From positions 1 to 64,000 of the forward strand of contig JAKADX010000006.1 of NCBI GenBank assembly GCA_021818505.1: DNA of 64,000 nucleotides. The letters run 5' to 3'. Of the stretch, positions 56,020-64,000 are shown piece by piece (the first letter of the stretch is position 1; each line of letters begins with the position of its first letter). A program made the position numbers and the translations under genes. The DNA comes from Pseudomonadota bacterium. Its GTDB lineage: Bacteria > Pseudomonadota > Alphaproteobacteria > Acetobacterales > Acetobacteraceae. Below the pieces are notes generated by a model, which ran no database searches, was not told the origin of the DNA, and was given only the letters and a program-made list of their open reading frames with translations.

Positions 56020-56631
56020 GTGAACCCCGCCGCTTCCCCCGCCCCGGCCCAACGCCTCGCCGGGATCATCGACCTGCTGCACCGGATCGTCGCCGCGCAG
56101 ATCGCCGGGCGGCGGCTCGCGGGGCCGCTCATTATCCTGATCTGCGCGCGGCTGCGCCGCATCGCCGGCCGCCTCACCGCAATCGCCGCCCGGCTTGAAG
56201 CAGGGCGGCTGCGGCGCCGCAGCGCATCGCCCCGGCGTCCGGCGCGACCGTCGGCACGGCCGGATCGACCCGACCGGAAGCGGCCGCTGCCGCAGGGCTT
56301 TGCCTGGCTGGTGCGGCTGGCGCCCGAGGCCGCCGCCGGCGCCTCGCAGTTGCAACACCTGCTCGCCGAGCCGGACATGGCGGCGCTGATCGCCGCCGCC
56401 CCGCAGGTCGGGCGACCCCTGCGCTCGCTCTGCTGGATGCTGGGGGTGCGTCGGCCGCCCGACCTCAAGCCGGCGCGGCGAACGGTGCCGGGGCCGCCGG
56501 CTGTCGCCGTTGCGGCCGGCCCGCCATCGCCAGACGCGGCGCCGCCGATCCATCCGCAGCCGCGCCGGACCGCGCCGCCTCGGTCACGTCCGCCGCCCTT
56601 CAGCGCCTGCGGTCCGCCAGTCCGGGCCTAG
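56020..56631 (+). CDS. Uncharacterised protein with Arg/Pro-rich tails
   Basis: The 203-residue protein has an Ala/Leu helical start (RLAGIIDLLHRIVAAQIAGRR), an Arg-rich linker, a central conserved-looking part (PLPQGFAWLVRLAPEAAAGASQLQHLLAEPDMAALIAA) and a Pro/Ala/Arg tail. GTG 56020 starts it. I do not recognise a domain; similar proteins are found in Acetobacteraceae-type genomes as hypothetical. No RBS better than GGGGGCTG is present. Confidence 0.5.
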   Translation: MNPAASPAPAQRLAGIIDLLHRIVAAQIAGRRLAGPLIILICARLRRIAGRLTAIAARLEAGRLRRRSASPRRPARPSARPDRPDRKRPLPQGFAWLVRLAPEAAAGASQLQHLLAEPDMAALIAAAPQVGRPLRSLCWMLGVRRPPDLKPARRTVPGPPAVAVAAGPPSPDAAPPIHPQPRRTAPPRSRPPPFSACGPPVRA

Positions 56632-56821
56632 GACAGCGTGGCCCGTCCGCGCGCATATCATTCCGACTCAGGAATTACAGCGTCTCTCCGGCGCGATCTT
56701 TGCGTTTTCGTGGCAGTATGGACTTCGCACCTATTGCGCTCTGTCTCGAAAGCGCCCATGCTGCGTCGCGGCACGAACCCGCGTTGCCCGCGGGCGGGGT
56801 TCCTTGAGGGGAGGGCTGGGC

Positions 56822-58165
56822 GTGAGCATCAGCATCAGCACCAACGCGCTGCGCGGCGCGCGAACGCCGGGAATGGGCGCCATTGCTCTGGCGGGAACAA
56901 TCGGCACCATCATCGAGTGGTACGATTTCCTCGTCTATGGCACGGCCGCGGCCCTGGTGTTCAACCGGTTGTTCTTCCCCAACGTCGATGCGCGGATCGG
57001 CACCCTCGCCGCGCTCGGCAGCTTCGCGGTCGGCTTCCTCGCCAGGCCGGTCGGCGCCGCCATCTTCGGCCATTTTGGCGACCGGGTGGGGCGGCGGTCC
57101 ATGCTGATGGTGACGATGGTCGGCATGGGCGCGGCGACGGCGGCGATCGGCCTGCTGCCGACCTACGCCGCCATCGGGATCTGGGCACCCGTCCTGCTGG
57201 TGCTGCTGCGCGTCCTGCAGGGCCTCGCGCTCGGCGGCGAATGGGGTGGGGCATCGCTGATGGTGCTGGAGCACGCGCCGTCGCGGCGGCGCGGGCTGTT
57301 CGGCAGTCTGGTTCAGGTCGGCTTCCCGATCGGCCTCGTCCTCGCCTCCACCATGTTCTGGCTGGTCTCGATGCTGCCGGACGGCGACTTCAGGGCCTGG
57401 GGCTGGCGGGTGCCGTTCCTGCTCAGCATCGTGCTCGTGGCCGTCGGCGCCTTCGTGCGCGCGCGCCTGCCCGAGACGCCGGTGTTCCAGACCACCAGGG
57501 CGCGCGGTGAGATCGTGCGCCGCCCGTTCTTCGAGATGATCCTGCGCAGCCCCCGCGGATTCCTGACCGCCACGGGACTGAAGCTGTCGGAAGTGTCGTG
57601 GGTCTATCTGCTGACCGTCTTTGCCGTCGTCTATTGCACCGGCAAGCTCGGCATCTCCAAATCCCTGATGCTGAACGCGATCATGCTCGGCGCGCTGCTC
57701 GAACTGGTGACGATCCCGCTGTTCGGCCACCTGTCGGACGTGTTCGGCCGGCGGTCACTCTATTTCGCCGGGATCGCCTTCACCGTCGTCTTCGCCTTTC
57801 CGCTGTTCTGGCTGCTCGACACGGGCACGCCATGGGTCGTCGTGCCGACGATGATCGTCGCGCTGAACCTGGGACACGGACTGATGTTCGCGCCGGAGTC
57901 GACCTATTTCCCCGAACTGTTCGGCGCGCATGTGCGCTACAGCGGCGCCTCCTTCGGCTTTCAGGTCGCCGCCGCGATCGGCGGCGGCATCGCCCCGCTG
58001 CTCGCAACCGCCCTCGCCTCCCGCATGGGCGGCACGGCCGGCGTGTCCGTCATGCTGCTCCTGCTGGCGCTGCTGACCTTGATCGCCACACTGTCCGCGC
58101 GCGAGACACGGGATGCGCCGCTGATCGAACCCGGGCACGCGGCGGGACGGAGCGTGCGCGCCTAG
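56822..58165 (+). CDS. MFS transporter, metabolite:H+ symporter (MHS) type
   Basis: The 447-residue protein has 12 membrane helices and the MHS/ShiA-like markers: GTIIEWYDFLVYGTAAALVF in helix 1, ARPVGAAIFGHFGDRVGRRS (loop 2-3 signature), LALGGEWGGASLM and the second-half FGRRSLYFAG. Such carriers bring in dicarboxylates, shikimate, proline-betaine or similar acids. GTG 56822 has GGGAGGG upstream; the next ATG at 56873 would cut the start. Substrate is unknown. Confidence 0.9.
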   Translation: MSISISTNALRGARTPGMGAIALAGTIGTIIEWYDFLVYGTAAALVFNRLFFPNVDARIGTLAALGSFAVGFLARPVGAAIFGHFGDRVGRRSMLMVTMVGMGAATAAIGLLPTYAAIGIWAPVLLVLLRVLQGLALGGEWGGASLMVLEHAPSRRRGLFGSLVQVGFPIGLVLASTMFWLVSMLPDGDFRAWGWRVPFLLSIVLVAVGAFVRARLPETPVFQTTRARGEIVRRPFFEMILRSPRGFLTATGLKLSEVSWVYLLTVFAVVYCTGKLGISKSLMLNAIMLGALLELVTIPLFGHLSDVFGRRSLYFAGIAFTVVFAFPLFWLLDTGTPWVVVPTMIVALNLGHGLMFAPESTYFPELFGAHVRYSGASFGFQVAAAIGGGIAPLLATALASRMGGTAGVSVMLLLLALLTLIATLSARETRDAPLIEPGHAAGRSVRA

Positions 58166-58285
58166 CCGGGCGCGCTTCGGAATCTAGTGGCAACACGGTC
58201 GGAGATTGATATAATCCCGACGCCGTGTCGAGCGATGTCCGCTGCCGGCACGGTGCAGACCGAGCGCATCAGGGAAAATCCAGGC

Positions 58286-58501
58286 ATGCCGAAGGAATAC
58301 TTCTTCCCCGACGAGAAGGAGCCGCACCTTCATGTCCACAAGGGCGGCGTCACCTACACGGACACCCGCCACAAGCACAAGGACCTGAAGTCCGGCAGCA
58401 GCGTTCTCCGGAACAACTGCACTGCCGTGGTCACGGACCTGCAGGCCGGGAACGCGCGCGAGCAGCGCATCGCACAGTGGATCCAGGCGGAATTGCTGTA
58501 A
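58286..58501 (+). CDS. Small conserved hypothetical protein
   Basis: The 71-residue protein begins MPKEYFFPDEKEPHLHVHKG, then GVTYTDTRHKHKDLKSGSSV and NCTAVVTDLQAGNAREQRIAQWI. It is rich in His and Lys in its first half. ATG 58286 is preceded by AGGGAAAATCCAGG; an in-frame GTG at 58187 is possible but its addition is not conserved-looking. I do not recognise the family. Confidence 0.6.
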   Translation: MPKEYFFPDEKEPHLHVHKGGVTYTDTRHKHKDLKSGSSVLRNNCTAVVTDLQAGNAREQRIAQWIQAELL

Positions 58502-58521
58502 CGCCTCGACGGTGCGGCTCG

Positions 58522-58989
58522 CTAGAACGGCGAGCCGTCCTTGCGGGTGAACTGATAGCGTCCGTCCGGCCCCATGCGCCCGCGCATGTCGATGTCGGGG
58601 TAATCCACTTCATCGCCGGCTGTGCGGTCGCCCACCACCAGCAGCAGCACGTCGCCGCTGCCGCGATTGACGAAGCGGTGCCCGTCGGGCGACCCGGCGG
58701 GAAACCCCGCGCACATGCCGGGGCGCAGCACCTGCTCGCCGGCATCGGTCTCCAGCACGACGTCGCCTGACAGCACATAGACGAACTCGTCCTGCCGCGT
58801 GTGCCAGTGCCGGCACGACGATTGTCCGCCTGGCGCGATGCGGGTCAGGTTCACGCCGAAATTGGTCAGCCCGGCATGGTTGCCCAGCCGCCGGTTCCAG
58901 CGGCGCTGGTTCAACGGGCGGTACGGTTCGGGATAGGTGCTGGCGTTGCTTTCAGGCACGCCGAGCGGATCGAAGCCCTTCGGTTCCAC
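58522..58989 (-). CDS. Cupin-domain protein
   Basis: The 155-residue protein has a single cupin: motif 1 HWHTRQDEFVYVLSGDVVLE (metal ligands His, His, Glu) and motif 2 PAGSPDGHRFVNRG (His). N-terminal YRPLNQRRWNRRLG is common in small alphaproteobacterial cupins. Function is undefined; it may be an isomerase or dioxygenase-like sugar/nucleotide protein. Converges with the small hypothetical gene. Confidence 0.87.
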   Translation of the reverse strand: MEPKGFDPLGVPESNASTYPEPYRPLNQRRWNRRLGNHAGLTNFGVNLTRIAPGGQSSCRHWHTRQDEFVYVLSGDVVLETDAGEQVLRPGMCAGFPAGSPDGHRFVNRGSGDVLLLVVGDRTAGDEVDYPDIDMRGRMGPDGRYQFTRKDGSPF

Positions 58990-59098
58990 GATGATTGCTC
59001 CCTGCCCCCGCGGCGCACACAGCTTCCGCCGTCATCGCGGTTGACGCAACGCCCGCGAGCGTCGATCCTCCCCCGTAACCACCCGGCGCCGATCCCGC

Positions 59099-60604
59099 AT
59101 GTCGATTGCCCGCATCCGCAGCTTCGCGTTCTCGGGCATCGAGGCCGTGCCGGTCGAGGTGCAGGTGCAGATCGCCTCCGGCCTGCCCGCCTTCCTCGTC
59201 GTCGGCCTGCCCGACAAGGCGGTGGGCGAGGCGCGCGAACGGGTGCGCGCGGCGCTGACCGCGATGGGCCTGTCGCTGCCGCCGCGCCGCGTGCTGATCA
59301 ATCTCGCGCCTGCCGACCTGCTCAAGGAAGGCAGCCATTTCGACCTGCCAATCGCTCTCGCCGTGCTCGCCGCGATGGAGGTGCTGCCGACCGAGGATCT
59401 CGCCGAATACGCCGCCCTGGGTGAGCTTTCCCTCGACGGCACGCTCAACCCGGTGGCCGGCGTCCTGCCCGCCGCCATCGCCGCCGCCGGCATGGGCCTC
59501 GGTCTGATCTGCCCGGCCGCGCAGGGCGGCGAGGCGGCGTGGTCCAGCAGCACCGAGGTGCTGGCCGCCGGCGAACTGCTCGCGCTCATCAACCATTTCC
59601 GCGGCAGCCAGGTGCTGACGCCGCCGGAGCCGGGCGGGGTCGCGGAGGCCGACGCGGTGCCCGACCTCGCCGACGTGCGCGGCATGGAGACCGCCAAGCG
59701 GGCGCTGGAAATCGCGGCGGCCGGCGGCCACAACCTGCTGCTGGTCGGCCCGCCCGGTGCCGGCAAGTCCATGCTCGCCGCCCGCCTGCCCGGTATCCTG
59801 CCCGACCTCGCGCCACGCGAGGCGCTGGAGGTCAGCATGATCCACAGCGTCGCCGGCATGCTCGACGGCGGCCGCCTGCTGCGTCGCCCGCCGTTCCGCG
59901 AACCGCACCACTCCGCCTCCCAGGCGGCGCTGACCGGCGGCGGCAATCGCGCGCGGCCGGGCGAGGTGTCGCTGGCGCATCGCGGCGTGCTGTTCCTCGA
60001 CGAGATGCCGGAGTTTCCGCGCGCGGCGCTGGAGGCGCTGCGCCAGCCGCTGGAGAGCGGGCGCACCACCGTCGCCCGCGCCATGGCCCACGTGACCTAT
60101 CCCGCGCGGTTTCAGCTCATCGCGGCGATGAACCCATGCCGCTGTGGCCATCTCGGCGATGCGTCGCGCGAGTGCGGACGGGCGCCGCGTTGCGGGGAGG
60201 ATTACCAGAACCGCATCAGCGGCCCCCTGCTCGATCGCATCGACCTCGCCTTGCAGGTGCAGCCGGTGGCCCCGGCTGAACTGTCGCACGCGCCCTCCGG
60301 CGAGCGCAGCAGTGTGGTCGCCGAGCGCGTCGCCGCCGCCCGCGCCGCCCAACGCAGCCGCGCGGGAGAGAGCGGACCGGCCACCAATGCCGAGGCCGAT
60401 CCCGGCGGTTTCGCGATCCGGCCGGAAGCGCGCCAGTTGGCCGAACAGGCGGCCGAGAAACTGCGCCTGTCTCCGCGCGGCTTCACCCGCACGCTGCGCG
60501 TCGCCCGCAGCATCGCCGACCTGGCCGGTGCCGAGGCGATCCGCCGGCCCGATGTCGCCGAGGCACTCGCCTACCGGCTGCGCACGCCGGGACGGCCAGG
60601 CTGA
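59099..60604 (+). CDS. comM: YifB/ComM-type Mg-chelatase-like AAA ATPase
   Basis: ComM is a helicase that extends branch migration in natural transformation. The 501-residue protein has the ChlI-type N-domain (VVGLPDKAVGEARERV, LINLAPADLLKEGSHFDLPIALAVLAA), Walker A GPPGAGKS (217-224), LFLDEMPEF Walker B and the C-terminal zinc/Cys cluster PCRCGHLGDASRECGRAPRCG followed by YQNRISGPLLDRID. Full length for the family. It is flanked by unrelated genes; no competence operon is nearby. Confidence 0.96.
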   Translation: MSIARIRSFAFSGIEAVPVEVQVQIASGLPAFLVVGLPDKAVGEARERVRAALTAMGLSLPPRRVLINLAPADLLKEGSHFDLPIALAVLAAMEVLPTEDLAEYAALGELSLDGTLNPVAGVLPAAIAAAGMGLGLICPAAQGGEAAWSSSTEVLAAGELLALINHFRGSQVLTPPEPGGVAEADAVPDLADVRGMETAKRALEIAAAGGHNLLLVGPPGAGKSMLAARLPGILPDLAPREALEVSMIHSVAGMLDGGRLLRRPPFREPHHSASQAALTGGGNRARPGEVSLAHRGVLFLDEMPEFPRAALEALRQPLESGRTTVARAMAHVTYPARFQLIAAMNPCRCGHLGDASRECGRAPRCGEDYQNRISGPLLDRIDLALQVQPVAPAELSHAPSGERSSVVAERVAAARAAQRSRAGESGPATNAEADPGGFAIRPEARQLAEQAAEKLRLSPRGFTRTLRVARSIADLAGAEAIRRPDVAEALAYRLRTPGRPG

Positions 60605-60637
60605 GGGCGCCCGGGCTCACGCACGGGACCCGCGACG

Positions 60638-62803
60638 CTACCAGATCCCCGCCCGCCGCGCGGCGCAAACCGGCAGAGGTCTCATCTGCGGATGGGCACG
60701 AAGCTCCTCCTCGCCGGCGCACTCATGCAGACCGGCCTTGCGCGCGCCGTCGAGGTAACGGGCCAGCGTGGCGGGATCCCGGATCCCTCCGAAATCGCTG
60801 AGGGCGCGCTCCATCGAGAAATCGGGATAGCGTCGCAGCAGAGCCGCCACCGACGCGGCGGTTTCGGCCCGCTCCTCCAACTGCGCGTAGCTGAGCGCCA
60901 GCACGACGCTCGCCCAGATCGGCCTGTCGCGCTGCGCCCGCAGCAGCCGCGCTTCCGCCACGTCGTACCGCCCCGTCGCGTAGAACGGGTCAACCTGATA
61001 ATTGTACCAGTCCGGAGGTCGCGGATTCAGTCGGAACGCGCGGTCGATCATCTCCACGCCTTCCGCGGCCCGGCCGACGAAGGCCAGTTGCTCGCCGAAG
61101 TACATCAGGATGCTTGGATCGTTCGGGTTCAGCGCGACCGCGCGCTCGAATGCCGCGAGGCCGCGATCGAAATCGCTCCCCTCGAAATCGAGTTCGCCGA
61201 GACGAGCGTAGTGGATGCCGTCGGTCGGGTCCAGCGCGATCGCCTTCAGGATGAAGCTCTTGGCCTTCTCCAGCAGGGCAGCCGGCGTCTCCCTGCCCCA
61301 GCCCTGATTGAGATGCATGTCGTACAGGACCGCGAGGTGGCCATACGCACACGCGAACTGCGGATCGAGTTCGATCGCCTTGTTGAAAAGCTTTTCGGCC
61401 TTGTCGCTGTCCGCTTCGGTCCGCCGCAGCATCAGCTCCGTGCCCAACAGTTCGAAGTCGTATGCTTGAAGGTTTGCCGGCGGCTTGCGACCGGAAGCCG
61501 CGGTATCTGCGATCGTGACGGCGCCCTGGTTACCGGCCAGCGCCGCAGCGATCTTCTGCGTCACATCGCCTTGAACGTCGAAAATGGCGCCGAGCGCGCG
61601 ATCATACCGCTCCGACCACACATGGACATTGGTCGCAGCGTCGATCAACTGCGCGGTGACGCGGACGCGATCTCCGTCGGTCTGGATGCTGCCATCAAGC
61701 ACGTAGCGGACACCAAGCTCGCGCCCGATCCGCTGCACGCTCACGTCTTTGCCCTTGTAGGCGAACACCGAATTGCCGGCGATCACGAAGAGTTCGCGAT
61801 AACGGGAAAGATCGGTGATGACGTCTTCGGTGATGCCGTCGGCCAGCCGCTGCTGACTGGCGTGGCCGCCGATGACGACGAACGGCAGCACCGCGATCGA
61901 GGGCTGTTCCGGAAGCGGCAAATTCGCGACGCGCGCCGGGCCGACCGGCGGCTTGACCGGCACGACCCGGTGCGACTCGGTCAGGACGCCGACAGCCACG
62001 ATCACCCCAGATGTCGCGATGCCAAGCAGCAAGGCCAGCCCGGACATTCGGCGGCGCGGACGGTTAATGGTCACAGTCCCGCCTTCAGGCGGCGTCGCCG
62101 CCGCGCCTGGTTCAATCCGCGCGGCTGGCCCCGCCACCCGCACATCGGCGGCGAACTTGTAGCCGCTGCCTGGGACGGTGACGATCAGGCTCGGGTGCCT
62201 GGGGTCCGCTTCGATCTTGCGGCGCAGTCGCACGATCAGATTGTCGATGCTGCGATCGAACGTCTCTGCCTCGCGTCCTGCCAGCGTCTGCAACAGGTAG
62301 TCGCGTGACAGCACGCGCCCGGGGTGCCGGGCGAACATCTGCAGCAGGCTGAACTCGCCGCGCGTCAGCACCACCTCTTTGCCGGCAGCATCCAGGAGGC
62401 ATCTTCCCGCAACGTCCAGCCGGTACTGCGCGAAGTGCAGCACCGCCTCGGCGGCCTCATTGTACGGAACAGGCCGCAACGCCTCCTGCACCCGAGTGAG
62501 CAGACCGGCTTCATCGGCGGCATCCAGCATATCGGCGTCGTCCGCGTGCACCGCCGGCGTCGTGGTGAGCAGCAGGACCGTGCCGACGGCACGCCGCAGG
62601 TCGTCGATCAGGGTCTCGCCCTCATGTCCGAGTCCGTCCGGCACGACGATCGCGAGCACGATCCCCTTGTGGCCGGTGCGCTGCGCGTGTGCCGCGCTCT
62701 CGGCGAGTTCGGGGCTGTAACCCGCGTCACGCAGGACCCGCGCCAGCCGCGCGCGCAAGATCATGTCCCGGCCGACGACAAGAATTCGGCTGCGAGAGGC
62801 CAT
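60638..62803 (-). CDS. Membrane-tethered pseudoreceiver/winged-helix/TPR regulator
   Basis: The 721-residue protein has, in order, a receiver-like domain (1-115) in which the phosphoacceptor is A51 (KGIVLAIVVPDGLG) and the pocket reads VVGRD, a PhoB-type winged helix (about 124-222), a single membrane helix (254-274), a TolB-like/FlgO-like segment SIAVLPF to WSERYD (302-400) and TPR repeats (about 440-690). This is like CadC-type membrane-bound regulators with a C-terminal periplasmic or cytoplasmic TPR sensor; the dead receiver cannot be phosphorylated in the usual way. It is divergent from a small secreted protein with spaced direct repeats between them. Confidence 0.9.
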   Translation of the reverse strand: MASRSRILVVGRDMILRARLARVLRDAGYSPELAESAAHAQRTGHKGIVLAIVVPDGLGHEGETLIDDLRRAVGTVLLLTTTPAVHADDADMLDAADEAGLLTRVQEALRPVPYNEAAEAVLHFAQYRLDVAGRCLLDAAGKEVVLTRGEFSLLQMFARHPGRVLSRDYLLQTLAGREAETFDRSIDNLIVRLRRKIEADPRHPSLIVTVPGSGYKFAADVRVAGPAARIEPGAAATPPEGGTVTINRPRRRMSGLALLLGIATSGVIVAVGVLTESHRVVPVKPPVGPARVANLPLPEQPSIAVLPFVVIGGHASQQRLADGITEDVITDLSRYRELFVIAGNSVFAYKGKDVSVQRIGRELGVRYVLDGSIQTDGDRVRVTAQLIDAATNVHVWSERYDRALGAIFDVQGDVTQKIAAALAGNQGAVTIADTAASGRKPPANLQAYDFELLGTELMLRRTEADSDKAEKLFNKAIELDPQFACAYGHLAVLYDMHLNQGWGRETPAALLEKAKSFILKAIALDPTDGIHYARLGELDFEGSDFDRGLAAFERAVALNPNDPSILMYFGEQLAFVGRAAEGVEMIDRAFRLNPRPPDWYNYQVDPFYATGRYDVAEARLLRAQRDRPIWASVVLALSYAQLEERAETAASVAALLRRYPDFSMERALSDFGGIRDPATLARYLDGARKAGLHECAGEEELRAHPQMRPLPVCAARRAGIW

Positions 62804-62948
62804 GAACCTCCATCAACCGCCATGCATCGTCGTGCACACCCTAACACAACGACAACAACGGTACAGGGCATTTACCACACGATTACAGCGACCGCATAGC
62901 AGCGCGACAGCACTCGCATAGGGCTGATCCTGCAAGGCGAATTGCAAC

Positions 62949-62990
62949 CATCAACCGTCCTTGCACACAAAAATACGAATCATCAACCGT
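62949..62990. promoter_or_regulatory. Direct repeat CATCAACCGT, two copies, upstream of secreted protein gene
   Basis: Two identical 10-base copies, CATCAACCGT at 62949-62958 and 62981-62990, are 32 bases apart start to start, about three helical turns. The second copy is 16 bases upstream of ATG 63007. Winged-helix regulators of the PhoB/CadC type bind direct repeats, so these could be sites for the divergent regulator; the rest of the 203-base gap has no coding frame. Confidence 0.5.
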
Positions 62991-63006
62991 AGTGAAGGAG
63001 AGACCA

Positions 63007-63285
63007 ATGAAGCTCTTTCCAGTCATTGCCGGCGCAGTCGCGGCCTTCTTGGCGCTGAACGGCGGCCACATCCTCAATGCGGGTGCGTTCGCGTGCGGTC
63101 TGACCCAGAGCGAGGCGGACGGCGTCGGACAACGCTACGCACTCGGCGAGCCGTCAACCTCGTTGCCGGCCAGCGGGGACATCGCATGCAGCACGGGACC
63201 GGGGCAGCAGTTCATCCCAATGATCGGCAGCAACAGTGGTACGCTGGCGACCGCCCAACGCAGTTCGCCGGCAACCTGCCAGTAA
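63007..63285 (+). CDS. Small secreted cysteine-containing protein
   Basis: The 92-residue protein has an N-terminal signal sequence (KLFPVIAGAVAAFLALNGG) and a mature part of about 65 residues with three Cys: FACGL, IACST and ATCQ. Mature sequence is Ser/Gly/Thr/Pro-rich (PSTSLPASGD, IGSNSGTLAT). A GAAGGAGAG ribosome site precedes ATG 63007. No family recognised. Divergent from the TPR regulator and possibly under its control. Confidence 0.7.
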   Translation: MKLFPVIAGAVAAFLALNGGHILNAGAFACGLTQSEADGVGQRYALGEPSTSLPASGDIACSTGPGQQFIPMIGSNSGTLATAQRSSPATCQ

Positions 63286-63370
63286 CCACACGGCGAATCC
63301 CCCCGCGCGATGACGGCGCCGGGCGTGGCCGCCGCCCGGCGCGGTCCTGCGTCCGTCCGCGTCTCGGACG

Positions 63371-63739
63371 CTAGTTCGCCGACGACTGCGGGCTTTGTGC
63401 CGCCGCCTGCAGGATCGTGACCGCGCGCATCCGGTCCCCGGCGGCGAGCGCCTGCCGCGCCTGGCTCAGTTGTTGAACCAGCGGCTGTTGGCTTGGGTTG
63501 CCGGCCTGGGAGGGCTTGACCGAGCGGATGAGCGCCCGGCTCTCCGCCCGCTCGATCGCCTCCTGCGCCTCCCCGGTGCGGCCGGCGGCGATGGCGCGCA
63601 AGGCGGCGTCGATGAAGGCTTTCGGCGGCGCGTTCTCATCCAGCGCGGGCACCGGCAGCGGCGCCTGCGCGGTCTGCGCCAGCGCCGGACCCGCCAGCAT
63701 CATGCCGAACACAACGAGCACTTCACGACGTCCGGGCAT
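63371..63739 (-). CDS. Secreted or exported uncharacterised protein
   Basis: The 122-residue protein has a signal peptide with twin Arg (MPGRREVLVVFGMMLAGPALA-like start, cleavage near ALA-QTA) and a helical mature domain with short repeats of Ala and Gln (LPVPALDENAPPKAFIDAAL, then LVQQLSQARQALAAGDRMR). I do not recognise a domain. ATG 63739 has a GGAGGATCGC ribosome site just upstream on the minus strand. Confidence 0.7.
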   Translation of the reverse strand: MPGRREVLVVFGMMLAGPALAQTAQAPLPVPALDENAPPKAFIDAALRAIAAGRTGEAQEAIERAESRALIRSVKPSQAGNPSQQPLVQQLSQARQALAAGDRMRAVTILQAAAQSPQSSAN

Positions 63740-63799
63740 GCGATCCTCCGGCATTTGCTTGGTCCCGCCGGCTTACACGCAGCCTGCCGCCCTGCGCAA

Positions 63800-64000
63800 T
63801 CAGTCCCCGGCCCGGAACGCATCGGTGATCCGGCGCAGTCGTCCCGCCCGGTCCACCACGATCACGTCGAACCTCACCCCTGCCTGCCCCCACTCGGGAT
63901 GCGCGCCCAACAGCACCTCCGCCGCGGCCAGCAGCCGCGCCCGCTGCCGCGGCCCCAGCGCCTGCGCCGCCGCGGCGAGCGAGGCGCGGCGCTTCACCTC
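63800..64000 (-). CDS. yraN: YraN/UPF0102-family nuclease-like protein (5' end outside window)
   Basis: The visible 66 residues match the C-terminal part of YraN: EVKRRASLAAAAQALGPRQR, with the catalytic-type EVK and the conserved RFDVIVVD segment followed by RLRRITDAFRAGD. The N-terminal half with its Asp/Glu residues lies beyond the right edge. Family members have a restriction-endonuclease-like fold. Adjacent to the exported protein at 63371 on the same strand. Confidence 0.9.
   Translation of the reverse strand, partial: EVKRRASLAAAAQALGPRQRARLLAAAEVLLGAHPEWGQAGVRFDVIVVDRAGRLRRITDAFRAGD

Overview
The window is high-GC, gene-dense DNA from an alphaproteobacterium. Gene content fits Rhodospirillales/Acetobacteraceae best: a FlbD-type flagellar activator, PhaR, a ccoNOQP-ccoGHIS operon with an FNR/FixK-type box, a YbbN/LonSB/Trm112 cluster and a membrane-bound urate hydroxylase. 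The family-level placement is inference; no rRNA or marker set is present to prove it.

Layout. (1) 1-3.6 kb: the 3' end of a Trb/VirB conjugation operon (TrbG, TrbI, DUF2274), then an orphan ribbon-helix-helix antitoxin and a non-coding stretch, ending at a tRNA-Gly(GCC) whose 3' end faces the element. This looks like one end of an integrative conjugative element. (2) 3.8-9.4 kb: housekeeping genes (YbbN thioredoxin-TPR, LonSB, Trm112-like, DUF971, L,D-transpeptidase, RibA), an orphan OmpR-type response regulator and an XRE regulator. (3) 9.5-13.1 kb: polyhydroxyalkanoate genes: phaR, a very small PhaE-like subunit, a compact class III-like PhaC and a thiolase. (4) 13.3-22.1 kb: flagellar operon fliF-fliG-fliH-fliN-flbD-flhA-flhF-flhG, read through overlapping stop/start codons except for an insert of two palindromic repeats before flbD. 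(5) 22.1-28.5 kb: SGNH hydrolase, acyl-CoA ligase, two VOC proteins, enoyl-CoA hydratase and aldose epimerase. (6) 28.5-37.2 kb: complete cbb3 oxidase structural and assembly operon on the minus strand, preceded by a small membrane gene; a single FNR/FixK-like palindrome lies between it and a divergent TauE/SafE-family gene. (7) 37.4-41.4 kb: MarR regulator and a ribose-type ABC importer. (8) 41.4-54.5 kb: mainly minus-strand catabolic genes: acyl-CoA dehydrogenase and hydratase, aminotransferase, dual CDGSH protein, a cysteine-less Asp/Glu-hydantoin racemase homologue with hydroxyisourate hydrolase and urate hydroxylase, rhodanese, iron alcohol dehydrogenase, MATE, RraA-like aldolase, MarR and a TMEM175-like channel. 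(9) 54.6-64 kb: a BNR-repeat protein paired with a MoaD/ThiS-like protein, MFS transporter, cupin, ComM, a membrane-tethered pseudoreceiver/winged-helix/TPR regulator divergent from a small secreted cysteine protein, and the edge of yraN.

The most notable points are the minimal class III-like PHA synthase pair, the shared FNR/FixK-type operator of the oxidase locus, the racemase homologue lacking both catalytic cysteines beside urate degradation genes, the BNR/MoaD pair, and the pseudoreceiver-TPR regulator with its divergent secreted protein and spaced direct repeats. I saw no CRISPR array, no transposase and no phage structural genes.
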